Source: Chromatiales bacterium (GTDB lineage Bacteria > Pseudomonadota > Gammaproteobacteria > Chromatiales > Chromatiaceae). From it: a stretch of 64,000 nt of DNA. The stretch is taken from the NCBI GenBank assembly GCA_028278145.1, contig JANQEV010000019.1, positions 1-64,000 on the forward strand, read 5' to 3'. The notes under the pieces were generated by a model, which worked only from the letters and a program-made list of their open reading frames with translations, had not been told where the DNA came from and ran no database searches. Below, piece by piece: positions 46,206 through 56,026 of this stretch. The position numbers and the translations under genes are program-made. Each line of letters opens with the position of its first letter. Position 1 is the stretch's first letter.

Positions 46206-46886
46206 TCAACCCAGCTGACGGCGCATCTCACCGATAATAGTGTCATAGCCGTTTGGATCTGAATCCTGTCCTTTGCCAAAGATACCGGATCCAGCCACAA
46301 AGGTATCGGCCCCAGCGGCAGCAATCTCGGCTATGTTATCCGCCTTTACGCCACCATCTATCTCCAGGCGTATATCGTAGCCTGATTCATCGATCATCTG
46401 ACGTACCTGACGAATCTTATCCAGTGCGGCAGGGATGAAGCTTTGACCGCCAAAACCTGGATTCACAGACATGATCAGCACCATGTCCACCTTGTCCATT
46501 ACATAGTCAAGATGGGAGAGAGGGGTGGCAGGGTTGAACACCAGGCCTGATTTACAGCCGCTGTCACGGATCAGCTGCAGGCTGCGATCAACATGTGCGC
46601 TGGCCTCGGGATGAAAGGTGATGTAGGTGGCGCCAGCCTGGGCAAACTCTGGGATGATACGATCTACCGGGTCTACCATCAGGTGCACATCTATGGGGGC
46701 AGTTACTCCATGCTTGCGCAGGGCCTCGCATACCAGAGGGCCAATAGTCAGGTTAGGTACGTAGTGATTGTCCATGACATCGAAATGAACGATGTCAGCA
46801 CCGGAGGCCAGCACGTTGTCCACCTCTTCCCCCAGGCGGGCAAAGTCTGCTGAAAGGATGGATGGTGCAAGCATGTATTCAGACAT
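46206..46886 (-). CDS. rpe: Ribulose-phosphate 3-epimerase
   Basis: Rpe interconverts ribulose-5-phosphate and xylulose-5-phosphate in the pentose phosphate and Calvin cycles. The 226-residue TIM barrel shows [17 protein letters not shown], the metal ligands in [17 protein letters not shown] and [10 protein letters not shown], and a phosphate-binding VAGSGIFG end. It lies before trpE on the same strand, as in relatives where gph (phosphoglycolate phosphatase) sits between rpe and trpE; gph is absent here. The 226 bases between rpe and trpE hold no gene. Confidence 0.96.
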   Translation of the reverse strand: MSEYMLAPSILSADFARLGEEVDNVLASGADIVHFDVMDNHYVPNLTIGPLVCEALRKHGVTAPIDVHLMVDPVDRIIPEFAQAGATYITFHPEASAHVDRSLQLIRDSGCKSGLVFNPATPLSHLDYVMDKVDMVLIMSVNPGFGGQSFIPAALDKIRQVRQMIDESGYDIRLEIDGGVKADNIAEIAAAGADTFVAGSGIFGKGQDSDPNGYDTIIGEMRRQLG

Positions 46887-47045
46887 GGGTTGGTCCTGTT
46901 ATGGGTGTGTGATAATGGCTGTAACTTTAACCCAAGCATGGTCTGATTTCATCAGTCCCCGCTATACTTTCTGGCAGGTTGCAGGTAAAAACAGTATCTA
47001 CCGTCAATAAGGATCAACATTGCGATTCATTTATAGGGGCAAGGC

Positions 47046-47888
47046 ATGCAGAGAGTTCTGGTCTTTCAAATCCTTTGGTTGTTGTCCTGCAATCTTACTG
47101 TTGCATCGGATCTGTTGCGTGAACAGCGCTATGCCCAGGATATAAAGGATGGCCTGGTGGTGGGGAAGGCGCTAAGCCTGAAGGCCGGGGACCAGGAGTT
47201 CCTCGCGATCCACGGTGAGTCTGATAACAATAAGATCAAGGGTGGAGTGATACTGCTGCATGGCATGGGGGCAAATCCAGCCTGGTCGGTAGTGGTACAG
47301 CCCCTGCGTATGGGATTGACTGAGCATGGTTGGGAGACGCTGTCACTGCAGATGCCGGTGGCACCCCGGGGGGCTGGACTCTGGGCCTATGATGCACTGA
47401 TACCGGAGGCAGCCCCACGCATCGCTGCTGCAGTTCAGTTTTTTCAGCAACGCAAGATTGAGAAGATCGTAATCATCGGCCACTCCATGGGTGCGCGCAT
47501 GGGGCTGGAGACCCTGGCTGCCGGGGTGCCAAATGGTGTGATTGCTTTTGTTGCAGTGGGAATACCCACCAATGCCGATGAGCCTGACGCTGGTACCCTG
47601 GGGGCGCTGAAGAAGCTGAAACTTCCGGTGCTGGATCTATATGGAAGCCGGGATCTACCTTCGGTACTTGGCAATGTAAAGAGCAGGAAAATTGCTGCAC
47701 GCCAGGCAGAAAATGAAGGCTACAGGCAGGTCGAGATTGTGGGTGCCGATCACTACTTTCGTGGCATGGATGAAAGCCTGTTGGCCAGGGTGAATGCCTG
47801 GATTGGTCGTGAGGCTGCTGAGAGTAAATTGGTTTATGAGGCTGGAGAGGAAAAGGAGCCTGCTGCACCGGCGCAACCTGCACAATAG
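47046..47888 (+). CDS. DUF3530 family alpha/beta-hydrolase-like periplasmic protein
   Basis: The 280-residue protein has a signal peptide (residues 1-21, cut after VAS/DL), an LLHGMG oxyanion loop at 71-76, a nucleophile elbow Ser147 in GHSMGA and a late His in GADHYFRGMD, with an acidic candidate in DLYGSRD. These make a full hydrolase triad. DUF3530 proteins have no confirmed substrate. The C-terminus is a Pro/Ala-rich tail. It is convergent with the fructosamine-kinase-like gene. Confidence 0.82.
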   Translation: MQRVLVFQILWLLSCNLTVASDLLREQRYAQDIKDGLVVGKALSLKAGDQEFLAIHGESDNNKIKGGVILLHGMGANPAWSVVVQPLRMGLTEHGWETLSLQMPVAPRGAGLWAYDALIPEAAPRIAAAVQFFQQRKIEKIVIIGHSMGARMGLETLAAGVPNGVIAFVAVGIPTNADEPDAGTLGALKKLKLPVLDLYGSRDLPSVLGNVKSRKIAARQAENEGYRQVEIVGADHYFRGMDESLLARVNAWIGREAAESKLVYEAGEEKEPAAPAQPAQ

Positions 47889-47911
47889 AGCTCTAGTTAT
47901 TTATGAACCGG

Positions 47912-48787
47912 CTAACCAAGCTCTGCCAGTAGCCGCTCAATCATTCCCCGAGCCTGTCCGGCATAACCGCCACCAAAGATATTGAGATGATTCAGTATGT
48001 GGTACAGGTTATACAGGGTGCGGCGCCTGTTATATCCTGAGTCCAGAGGCCACACCTCATTGTATGCAGCATAAAAACCGGCACTGAATCCACCAAACAG
48101 TTCTGTCATGGCCAGGTCAGCCTCCCGGTCACCATAATAGACTGCAGGATCGAAGATGACGGGCTTCTGATCTGAAGAAAAGCCCATGTTCCCTCCCCAC
48201 AGGTCTCCATGCAGCAGGGATGGTTGCGGTTGATGATCGATGAGTTGTGGCAGGAGTTCCAGTAAACGGTTGCCTGGTTCATGCAGTTCTCTGCCATGCC
48301 CAAGATTATCTGCCAGTTGTAGTTGATAACCCAACCGTCTCTGGTGCCAGAACTCTATCCAATCGCTGCCTGGATTATTGGGTTGGTGGGTAGAGCCGAT
48401 GGTATTGTCCCGGCTCCAGCCAAAACTGCTTCCAATGTTCTGGTGCAGTAGTGCCAATTGATGCCCCGCCAGTTGCATGTCTCCGCTGTGAGACATCGGT
48501 ATGTACTCAAGTACCAGAAATGAGCTGTCGCCACTGCGGCCATGACATATAGGTTCGGGTACACGTATGCTGCATGATTGTGCAATCTCTCTAAGTCCGG
48601 CAGCCTCGGCCTCAAACATGGATAACCGATGCGCTTGGTTGAGTTTGATGAAATAGGAGTGGCCGTTGTCACTCAGCTGAAAGGCCTGATTTATGTCGCC
48701 ACCGCCGACAGTTCTGGGAGCGGTAGGGGTAAATTGAGTGCCAGTGACCTGGCGGATCTGATCAGTTATGTGCGTCCAGACGCTCAT
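47912..48787 (-). CDS. Fructosamine kinase family protein
   Basis: The protein of about 291 residues from the start at 48787 is a small-molecule kinase of the aminoglycoside-phosphotransferase fold: GGGDINQAF in the nucleotide loop, SYFIKLN with the lysine, LLHGDLWGGNMGF as catalytic loop and IFDPAVYYGDREADLAM for metal binding. Fructosamine-3-kinase relatives phosphorylate ketosamines to reverse protein glycation; whether this one does is inference. The start overlaps the end of the upstream HNH nuclease gene by 26 bases, so the two are likely coupled. Confidence 0.88.
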   Translation of the reverse strand: MSVWTHITDQIRQVTGTQFTPTAPRTVGGGDINQAFQLSDNGHSYFIKLNQAHRLSMFEAEAAGLREIAQSCSIRVPEPICHGRSGDSSFLVLEYIPMSHSGDMQLAGHQLALLHQNIGSSFGWSRDNTIGSTHQPNNPGSDWIEFWHQRRLGYQLQLADNLGHGRELHEPGNRLLELLPQLIDHQPQPSLLHGDLWGGNMGFSSDQKPVIFDPAVYYGDREADLAMTELFGGFSAGFYAAYNEVWPLDSGYNRRRTLYNLYHILNHLNIFGGGYAGQARGMIERLLAELG

Positions 48788-49370
48788 GCAGGGGACTGCT
48801 GCGGGGGAAATGAGCACGCAGGAACTCCATCTGATCGGCCAGAACGTTTCTGCCCTGCAGATAGATATATTCAGCATGGGTTGGAGTGAATGGGATGGCC
48901 AATAGCTCCATGCCGGCTTGCTCCGGAGTCAGACCGGCCTTGTGGTTGTTGCAGCGCAGACACGCTGTTACTACGTTATTCCAATGATCTGGCCCACCCT
49001 GGCTCAGCGGGCGAACATGATCGCGCGAGAGCTTGCCGCGGGGGAACATGGAGCCGCAGTAGAGACAGATGTGGTCATCTCTTTGGAACAGGGCGTGGTT
49101 GTTCAGAGGTGGAGTGTATTTTTTTCTGGCTTTGGCCAGTCCCTGGTTGTTGCCGTTGGTTGCAATGATGGTATTAACTTCCAGGACACTGCGGCGTTGG
49201 GTGCGGGCATTGATGCCGCCGTGGAGACGAAACAGGACCCGGCCACAGCTGTAGGCTATCTGGCCTAGAAAATGCAATCGCACCGCGCTCCGGTAATCGA
49301 TCCATCCCAGAGGCATTCCGGCAACATCGGTGCGCAGAATCTGTTGTTGAAGATCTGCCACTTTACCCAT
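48762..49370 (-). CDS. HNH endonuclease
   Basis: The 202-residue protein carries an HNH domain at about 95-145 with zinc cysteines Cys102, Cys105, Cys137 and Cys140, the DH pair at 117-118, and Asn131/Asn132 and Asn141 in NNVVTACLRCNNHK. The first 90 residues (ADLQQQILRTDVAGMPLGWIDY) match the family of cellular HNH proteins common in gammaproteobacteria, not restriction enzymes or homing nucleases. A GGAGAT site precedes the ATG at 49370. No methylase or partner gene is present; the target is unknown. Confidence 0.87.
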   Translation of the reverse strand: MGKVADLQQQILRTDVAGMPLGWIDYRSAVRLHFLGQIAYSCGRVLFRLHGGINARTQRRSVLEVNTIIATNGNNQGLAKARKKYTPPLNNHALFQRDDHICLYCGSMFPRGKLSRDHVRPLSQGGPDHWNNVVTACLRCNNHKAGLTPEQAGMELLAIPFTPTHAEYIYLQGRNVLADQMEFLRAHFPRSSPLHERLDAHN

Positions 49371-50000
49371 ATCTCCGTGAAACCAGTGTTGTTAAGCATC
49401 CTGCCCTGATCGGATAATACACCACTCTGTTATTGGTGCAACCTGGTGGAATTTGGCGTGTCATGGGTTGTTGCTGATGTATTACATCCGGTCTGTTGAT
49501 CCGCATGATTCCTGACTGTTTTGCTATCCCCGCCCCGGTTGGCACAGTTAACACAGAGGCCATGTAATAAAAGACCGTCAAGGCAGCATGTAATTCCCAT
49601 GTCATTGTAACTTATGTGAAAAAAAGCCTTGACACAGGTCGATCATAACTTTTTTTTATGGCTGTTATACACAATCTTGGTCAGAGTCTGTCGAAAAATG
49701 AGAAATGATTCACGTTTTTTTTGGCACTAATCCAGCTAGGCATGTAACATATTGAATAATAAAGAAAAATAAATGATGGTAAATTATTGGTCAATTTGAC
49801 TGCAATCCAGAGCTACTAACTATTTGAGGCTGAAAAGATAGTTTATTCCACAGAGTTATCCACAGGTTCTGTGGAAAAATCCATTCTTCCTGTTAACACA
49901 ATGAGTTAGCTGTTACAGATGAGCCTCGAGGTTAGAAAGCCGGCTTAACAGAAGGCCGTCAGGTCTGACAATCCGGGTTCAACTCAGGTAGAGTTTGCAC
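49371..50000. other. 630-base gene-free divergent region with DnaA-box-like sites
   Basis: I see no gene here. The region is A+T-rich in its centre (about 49740-49800) and holds TTATACACA at 49665, TTATCCACA at 49856 and TTTTCCACA on the minus strand at about 49870, all fitting the DnaA-box pattern TTWTNCACA. GTTAACACA occurs twice (about 49550 and 49892). It may simply be the promoter region of priA and the HNH gene. Confidence 0.4.
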
Positions 50001-52217
50001 ATGTCTGTAAATGCCATTTTACGGGTGGCTGTTCCGGCTCCACTCTACTCCTGTTTCGACTATCTTGCTCCCGAGGGCGTCAACCCGGCAGATCTGTTTC
50101 CTGGCGTGCGCCTGATGGTTCCCTTTGGCAAGGGCGAACGCTGTGGCGTTCTATTGGATCTGGTAGCAGAGTCTGAGTTGGAGATGGGATCTCTAAAGCG
50201 GGCTAGCAAACTGTTGGATACCGAGCCATTACTGGGTCCGGATGATCTTGAGTTGTTGTTATGGGCGGCAGAGTACTACCGGCATCCAATCGGCGATGTG
50301 GTTGCATCAGCACTGCCGGTGCGTCTACGTAAGGGTAAATCTCAAGCGTCGGCGGGATTGCCGGGCTGGAAACTTACTCCAGCTGGTGTGGAGCAGGAGC
50401 TGGAATTATTAACCAGGGCACCGCGTCAGGCACAGATCCTGCGACTGTTGCAGCAAAGCCAGGACGGTCTGCTTTCCCAGGCAGAGATCTATAGAGATGG
50501 AGGCGAGTGTCGTTCTATCCTGCGTGCTTTGGAACAGCGGGGTTTGGTTGAGCCCTGTGAGATCCATTCCTGCCAAGTTGAGTTAACAGATGCACGATCT
50601 GTAACTGCACTGCAGTTAAATCGGGATCAACAACAGGCAGTGGAAGCGGTGATTCAGAGTGGTGATGGATTTCAGCCCTTTCTGCTGGATGGGATAACCG
50701 GCAGTGGTAAGACCGAGGTGTATCTTGCCTTGGTGGAGAGAGCGCTGGCGGCAGGCCGACAGGTGTTGATACTGGTGCCGGAGATAGGGCTTACCCCACA
50801 GCTTATGCAGCGATTTCAGAATAGGCTAGATGTGCCCATGGCGCTGCTGCATTCGGGGCTATCTGATGTTGAGCGGGAGCTGGCCTGGTCTGCGGCTGCC
50901 CGGGGTGAGGCTCGGGTGGTTATAGGTACTCGCTCGGCGGTGTTTACTCCCATGCCTCGCCTGGGTTTGATCATCGTGGACGAGGAGCACGATCTTTCAT
51001 TCAAACAGCAGGAGGGGTTCAGATACTCGGCACGGGATCTAGCTTTGGTCAGGGCGCGCCGCCGTGAGTGTCCGGTGGTCCTCGGTTCGGCCACTCCTTC
51101 CCTTGAGAGCTTGCGTAATGCCAAGACCGGCAGATATATACACTTAATGCTGTTGGAGCGTGCTGGCAGTGCGGTACCTCCACGGCTGGATATTCTTGAT
51201 ATACGCTCTGTGCATCTGGAAGCCGGTATCTCACCCACTCTGTTTCGCATGATCCAGGAGGAGATTGAAGCTGGAAATCAGGCGTTGTTGTTTCTCAATC
51301 GTCGTGGGTATTCACCTCTGCTCTCCTGTTATGACTGTGGCTGGATCGCCGAGTGTAGAAGATGTGATGCCCGACTGACTTATCATATGGGCAATGACCT
51401 TTTGTGGTGCCATCACTGTGGTTCTCAACGGCGTGCGGACAAGGTCTGCCCTGAGTGCAAAGGTGAGAAACTTAAGCCGCTTGGTCAAGGGACCGAGCGT
51501 CTGGAACAGGTGCTGGCAGCGCGTTTTCCCAAGACTGGAGTTGTGCGGATAGATCGGGACTCCACTCGGCGCAAAGGCAGTCTGCAACATATGTTGGATC
51601 AGATTCACCAAGGCAAGCATCAATTGCTGCTGGGTACCCAGATGCTGGCCAAGGGTCACCACTTTCCAGATGTCACCCTGGTGGGGATTCTGGATGTGGA
51701 CCAGGGGCTGTTTGGAGCCGATTATCGCGCAGCAGAACGCATGGCTCAGTTGATTACCCAGGTCTCCGGTAGGGCTGGCAGGGCGGAAAAGCCGGGGCGG
51801 GTAGTGGTGCAGACGCGGCATCCAGATCATCCGCTGATCCATACCCTGGTACGAAACGGTTATGGCTCCTTTGCCCTGGAGGCCCTGCAGGAGAGAGAGG
51901 CGGCACTCCTCCCACCTTACAGCTATCAGGTGCTGGTACGAGCCGAAGCAACCGTGGATCGCATGCCACGGAGTTTTCTGGATGATGCCGTAGAGTTAGG
52001 TAAGGCAATGGGTAACGGTAGTGTGGAGTTCTGGGGGCCGGTTCCGGCACCCATGGAGCGCCGGGCTGGCAGTTTTCGGGCGCATCTTTTGGTGCAGTCT
52101 AATAGTAGGGGGGAACTGCACCGCCTCCTGGCCAGCTGGCTACCACAGATGCGCGCGCTGAAATCAGCGCGACGAGTACGCTGGTCGGTGGACGTGGATC
52201 CGCAGGAGATGCTTTAA
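50001..52217 (+). CDS. priA: Primosomal protein N' (replication restart helicase PriA)
   Basis: PriA rebuilds replication forks and loads DnaB. The product from the ATG at 50001 is about 738 residues, normal for the family; a TTG six bases earlier is possible. Visible parts are the N-terminal 3'-DNA-binding domain (LRVAVPAPLYSCFDYL), the Walker A GITGSGKTEVY, the DEEHDLSF helicase motif, the LNRRGYSP motif and two zinc-binding clusters, CYDCGWIAECRRC and CHHCGSQRRADKVCPEC. The Rec-like C-terminal helicase motifs QMLAKGHHFP and VSGRAGR follow. Confidence 0.96.
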   Translation: MSVNAILRVAVPAPLYSCFDYLAPEGVNPADLFPGVRLMVPFGKGERCGVLLDLVAESELEMGSLKRASKLLDTEPLLGPDDLELLLWAAEYYRHPIGDVVASALPVRLRKGKSQASAGLPGWKLTPAGVEQELELLTRAPRQAQILRLLQQSQDGLLSQAEIYRDGGECRSILRALEQRGLVEPCEIHSCQVELTDARSVTALQLNRDQQQAVEAVIQSGDGFQPFLLDGITGSGKTEVYLALVERALAAGRQVLILVPEIGLTPQLMQRFQNRLDVPMALLHSGLSDVERELAWSAAARGEARVVIGTRSAVFTPMPRLGLIIVDEEHDLSFKQQEGFRYSARDLALVRARRRECPVVLGSATPSLESLRNAKTGRYIHLMLLERAGSAVPPRLDILDIRSVHLEAGISPTLFRMIQEEIEAGNQALLFLNRRGYSPLLSCYDCGWIAECRRCDARLTYHMGNDLLWCHHCGSQRRADKVCPECKGEKLKPLGQGTERLEQVLAARFPKTGVVRIDRDSTRRKGSLQHMLDQIHQGKHQLLLGTQMLAKGHHFPDVTLVGILDVDQGLFGADYRAAERMAQLITQVSGRAGRAEKPGRVVVQTRHPDHPLIHTLVRNGYGSFALEALQEREAALLPPYSYQVLVRAEATVDRMPRSFLDDAVELGKAMGNGSVEFWGPVPAPMERRAGSFRAHLLVQSNSRGELHRLLASWLPQMRALKSARRVRWSVDVDPQEML

Positions 52218-52225
52218 GGTATGAG

Positions 52226-52250
52226 GCAGGGGAGGTTGTCCCTCCCCTGC
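52226..52250. terminator. Perfect hairpin between convergent priA and the PilJ-domain gene
   Basis: A perfect 10-base-pair stem (GCAGGGGAGG with CCTCCCCTGC) encloses a 5-base loop between the two convergent stop codons. There is no T-run on either strand, so its action as an intrinsic terminator is uncertain, but the position is right. Confidence 0.6.
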
Positions 52251-52265
52251 TGATAGCTGAAGATG

Positions 52266-53060
52266 CTACTTGTTGGTCTCTATTGGTACCACCTTCTCGT
52301 ACATGTTGGTTATCCGGTTCATCTCTTTCATGATGCTGTCGGTAGTGGCAAAAACAGTCACCGGAAGCCCGCCTTTCTTCTGATCCAGAAAAAACTTGCG
52401 CACAATCTTCCACAGACTGCCAACCTTGGACAGGGCAGAGGTTATCTCCGGGATGTTCTGACTCGAGCCGTTGAGAATTTTAAGGGCAGTTTCGAATTCC
52501 TTTACCGCCTTCTGTAGCTGTTCCACTGAATTGGGATCACGGAAGCCGGCCTGATATGCGATATAGTATTTTGCTATCCTCTGGGAAAGCATACGCTGAC
52601 GTCCAGAGATGTTTACCAGCTTTGCTTTCTTTAATTTGGATGACTGCTCCAGTTTTACCACTACGCTTTGACACACCTCGAGTAGTGTTTCACTCAAATC
52701 CAACACTTCACTAGCACTGTTTTTGTCATAGGGGTTGCTGACCAGGGTGGAATAGTCCGCCAGCGCTATGTCTATGAAGGCAAACAGTTCCTGGATGTCC
52801 TGGTCCTTGATCTCTTTCTTTAGCTGATTGTGGTGCCTGCTAAACAGCTCCAGGCTAGCCTTGAGCTGTGCCCGAGCCTTGTCCGGGCGCACATTCTCGC
52901 CCAGGAAAAAATAGGCCTTGGCGATTCTCTGTGAGAGCATCCTTTGTTTGCCAGCCTTATTGATGGCTGCTGAGAGCGGGTCAGTCTGTGCGTAGCAGAG
53001 CAGGGGGAGTCCGAGAATGGTTAGAAGAGAGAGGAGAAGCAGGGTTTTAAGTTTAATCAT
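52266..53060 (-). CDS. Exported protein with two PilJ/type IV pili chemotaxis N-terminal-like domains
   Basis: The 264-residue protein has a signal peptide (residues 1-24, cut after CYA/QT) and two copies of the PilJ-N-like helical sensor module, each with the pattern G-[KR]-QRMLSQRIAK (38-48 and 153-164). There is no membrane segment or signalling domain after them, so it is a free periplasmic protein, possibly a solute sensor or adaptor. Such modules occur in PilJ and NarX-like sensors. The ribosome-binding site is AAGGAAA. It lies between priA and argS, on the opposite strand. Confidence 0.82.
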   Translation of the reverse strand: MIKLKTLLLLSLLTILGLPLLCYAQTDPLSAAINKAGKQRMLSQRIAKAYFFLGENVRPDKARAQLKASLELFSRHHNQLKKEIKDQDIQELFAFIDIALADYSTLVSNPYDKNSASEVLDLSETLLEVCQSVVVKLEQSSKLKKAKLVNISGRQRMLSQRIAKYYIAYQAGFRDPNSVEQLQKAVKEFETALKILNGSSQNIPEITSALSKVGSLWKIVRKFFLDQKKGGLPVTVFATTDSIMKEMNRITNMYEKVVPIETNK

Positions 53061-53297
53061 TTTCCTTTCCCGGTATCTGAATATCGATTGATAGCGTTAG
53101 TCTGGTGTTTTCATGGCAGTACGATCCCTGTGCATGCGATTTAAAGTAGTAAATGTTGATCATTGTACTTGCCATGGTTCTTCCATGTAAACAGCGCGCA
53201 ATCATATAGCGGCATAATATGGTTAATCTGAATCCACGCTCTTTCGGCAGTATGGTATCCTTGTGCGCTTTATCACATCTTGAGTAAAAGTTTGAGA

Positions 53298-55058
53298 ATG
53301 AAAGGCATAATCCAGCAACTGATCTCACAGGCACTCACCCAATTGGCGGCTGAAGGGGTGATCCCGCAAGATGCCATGCCGGAGCCAATAATCGAACGGG
53401 CGCGCGATGCTCAGCATGGTGATTTTGCCTGCAATATAGCCATGATGCTGGCCAAAGCAGCCAAGGCCAAGCCCCGGGATCTGGCAGAAAAACTGGTAAC
53501 GCTGTTACCTGAGACGCCCATGGTGTCCAGGGTGGAGATTGCCGGACCTGGGTTTATCAATTTCTATCTGGCTGAAGATGCCTATCACTCTCTGATTCCT
53601 ACTATCTTGAGCCAGGGCCATGAGTTTGGCCGCAGCAATATTGGAGCCGGCAAGCGGGTGCAGGTGGAGTTTGTTTCTGCAAATCCTACGGGCCCACTGC
53701 ATGTGGGCCATGGGCGCGGTGCTGCCTATGGTGCGGTGGTGGCCGACCTGCTGCAGGCCGTTGGTTTCGATGTGCATCGTGAATACTACGTCAATGATGC
53801 TGGGCGTCAGATGGATATCCTCGCTACCAGTGTCTGGCTTAGGTACCTGGAGCTGTGTGATGAGGAGATCGGGTTTCCGGAAAATGGCTACAAGGGTGAT
53901 TATGTCTGGGATATAGCAGCTACTCTGCACCGTGAGCATGGTGAGCAGTATCACCACACTACAGAAGAGGTGTTTCAGGGAGTGCCGGCGGATGAGCCGG
54001 ATGGTGGTGACAAGGAGTTGCATATAGATGTGCTGATCGAGCGCGCCAAGCGGCTGCTGGGAGATAATCGTTACCGTTTTGTATTTGAACTGGGTCTGAA
54101 TACTATCCTGGAGGATATAAGGGATGATCTGGAGCTGTTTGGAGTCAAATATGATGAGTGGTATTCCGAACGCAGCATTACTGAAAGCGGGGCAGTAAAC
54201 AAGGCCCTGGAACGGTTGCGCGCTGCTGGACATATCTATGAGAAAGAGGGTGCCCTATGGTTTCGCTCCACCGAATTTGGTGATGAGAAGGATCGGGTAG
54301 TGGAGCGGGATAATGGACAGACTACCTATTTCGCCTCGGATATTGCCTACCATATGGACAAGCTGGAACGTGGCTTTGATCGGGTGATAGATGTTTGGGG
54401 TGCGGATCATCACGGTTATGTTCCAAGGGTAAAGGCAGCATTGCAGGCGCTGGGCGCTGACCCATCCAGACTGGATGTACTGCTGGTTCAGTTTGCCAAT
54501 CTGTACCGGGCGGGTGAAAAGGTGCAGATGTCCACCCGCTCTGGTTCCTTTGTTACCCTGCGTGAATTGCGCAAGGAGGTAGGTGCGGATGCGGCTCGCT
54601 TCTTCTATGTAATGCGCAAGTGTGAACAGCATCTGGATTTCGATCTGGATCTGGCCAAGTCTCAGTCCAGTGACAACCCGGTTTACTATGTTCAATACGC
54701 CCATGCCAGGGTGTGCAGTGTGCTGCGACAGGCGGGAGAGAAGAACATTTCGCTGGACATAACTGCAGGTGAAACCAATCTTGGACTCCTGACCGAAGCC
54801 CACGAGTCTCAGGTTCTAAAAACCCTGTCGCGTTATCCAGAAGTGGTGGAGATGGCGGCCATGAGTGAGGAGCCACACCAGTTGACACACTATCTGCGGG
54901 AGCTGGCTAACGACTTTCACACCTACTACAACGCCCACCAGTTTCTGGTGGATGATGAACAGGTGCGTGATGCCAGGATAAAACTAATTCTGGCGGTAAG
55001 GCAGACACTGAAGAATGGTTTGAATCTGTTAGGTGTGAGTGCGCCAGACAGTATGTGA
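53298..55058 (+). CDS. argS: Arginyl-tRNA synthetase
   Basis: ArgS charges tRNA-Arg. The ATG at 53298 is preferred over an upstream TTG at 53280 and gives about 586 residues. The HIGH motif reads HVGH in [14 protein letters not shown]; the KMSKS position is QMSTRSG, as is common in ArgS. The N-terminal Add-1 domain (about 1-100) and the C-terminal DALR anticodon-binding helices (YVQYAHARV to the end) are both present. Confidence 0.96.
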   Translation: MKGIIQQLISQALTQLAAEGVIPQDAMPEPIIERARDAQHGDFACNIAMMLAKAAKAKPRDLAEKLVTLLPETPMVSRVEIAGPGFINFYLAEDAYHSLIPTILSQGHEFGRSNIGAGKRVQVEFVSANPTGPLHVGHGRGAAYGAVVADLLQAVGFDVHREYYVNDAGRQMDILATSVWLRYLELCDEEIGFPENGYKGDYVWDIAATLHREHGEQYHHTTEEVFQGVPADEPDGGDKELHIDVLIERAKRLLGDNRYRFVFELGLNTILEDIRDDLELFGVKYDEWYSERSITESGAVNKALERLRAAGHIYEKEGALWFRSTEFGDEKDRVVERDNGQTTYFASDIAYHMDKLERGFDRVIDVWGADHHGYVPRVKAALQALGADPSRLDVLLVQFANLYRAGEKVQMSTRSGSFVTLRELRKEVGADAARFFYVMRKCEQHLDFDLDLAKSQSSDNPVYYVQYAHARVCSVLRQAGEKNISLDITAGETNLGLLTEAHESQVLKTLSRYPEVVEMAAMSEEPHQLTHYLRELANDFHTYYNAHQFLVDDEQVRDARIKLILAVRQTLKNGLNLLGVSAPDSM

Positions 55059-55117
55059 CAAACCGGTAATTTATGTTGTACTGATACCAATGAGTGATTT
55101 AGGATACTGCGCCGAGT

Positions 55118-55726
55118 ATGGCAAGAGATTATAAAAGCAGGGCTCACGCCACCCAGCCCAAAAAGAAACCGCAGAAGCCAGGTTGGATATGGTTCGTGGC
55201 CGGTCTTCTTGTGGGAGTATTCATCAGCGGATTGGTCTGGCTCAAGGTAACCCCTACAGGCAAGACATTCCCACAGCAGGTGGCGGCATCAAAACCCAAG
55301 GTGAAAAAGCCTGCTGGCACTGAGAAGAAGCAGAAAAAGCCGCAGCAGGAGACACCCAAACCAAGGTTTGATTTTTATACCATTCTGCCGGAGATGGAGG
55401 TGGTGGTTCCAGATCCAGTGGATGAGCCGGATGCCAAGCCGGTAGCTGCTGCCAAGACGCGTGAGCCTGCTAACAAGCGACCTACTGGCACCGCAGGTTA
55501 TATGCTGCAGATGGGTTCATTCCGAAAGCTGGCCGATGCCGATCGTCTCAAGGCCAGTCTGGCGCTGGTGGGTATCCAGGCTGAGATCCAAAAGGTGAAT
55601 ATCAAGGGTGGTGATGTCTATCACCGAGTACGTAGTGGACCCTATGATCGGGTGCAGGTGAATCGTCTGCGCAACAAGCTCAAGCAGAACAAGATCAGCA
55701 GTCTGGTAATCAAATATCGGAAATAG
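55118..55726 (+). CDS. SPOR-domain protein (FtsN-like)
   Basis: The 202-residue protein has a basic cytoplasmic start, one membrane helix (24-43), a Lys/Pro-rich linker and a C-terminal SPOR domain (about 125-202: GYMLQMGSFRKLADADRLKASL, then YHRVRSGPYDRVQVNRLRNKL). SPOR domains bind denuded peptidoglycan at the division site. It lies after argS, the place of the FtsN-like gene in many gammaproteobacteria, where hslVU normally follows; those genes are absent here. Confidence 0.9.
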   Translation: MARDYKSRAHATQPKKKPQKPGWIWFVAGLLVGVFISGLVWLKVTPTGKTFPQQVAASKPKVKKPAGTEKKQKKPQQETPKPRFDFYTILPEMEVVVPDPVDEPDAKPVAAAKTREPANKRPTGTAGYMLQMGSFRKLADADRLKASLALVGIQAEIQKVNIKGGDVYHRVRSGPYDRVQVNRLRNKLKQNKISSLVIKYRK

Positions 55727-55776
55727 TCGTGCGGGATTAAGTTGTCACTTGTGGCTTTGTTTCCGGCTACTATAGT

Positions 55777-56007
55777 GTGGATATGGTTTCCAAGATCCGC
55801 TTCCAGCTTGACATTTCACAGCAGGAGTACCTGCGCTACTACAGTGGGTCAGCACAGTTTGTCATTGTGCAGGCAGAGGATGGGCGTAGATTACAACTGC
55901 CTGCTGCCAATCTGCGTCCCTTTGTATCTGCAGCTGGTATCCAGGGGCGTTTTGAAATGCTGCTGGATGAGGACAATAAGCTGCTGGAGTTGATCAAGCT
56001 AAGGTAG
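55777..56007 (+). CDS. DUF2835 family small protein
   Basis: This 76-residue protein matches DUF2835 closely: QLDISQQEYLRYYSGSAQFVIV, the LPAANLRPFVSAAGIQGRFEM core and a short LELIKLR tail. The function is unknown. The start is GTG at 55777 or ATG at 55783. It lies 50 bases after the SPOR protein gene and probably has its own translation signals. Confidence 0.88.
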   Translation: MDMVSKIRFQLDISQQEYLRYYSGSAQFVIVQAEDGRRLQLPAANLRPFVSAAGIQGRFEMLLDEDNKLLELIKLR

Positions 56008-56026
56008 TTCGTTCCACAATAAGAGC

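Noticed and set aside
49960-49990. tRNA-like T-loop string (GGGTTCAACTC) before priA
   Set aside because: No acceptor stem, anticodon arm or CCA end can be paired around it.
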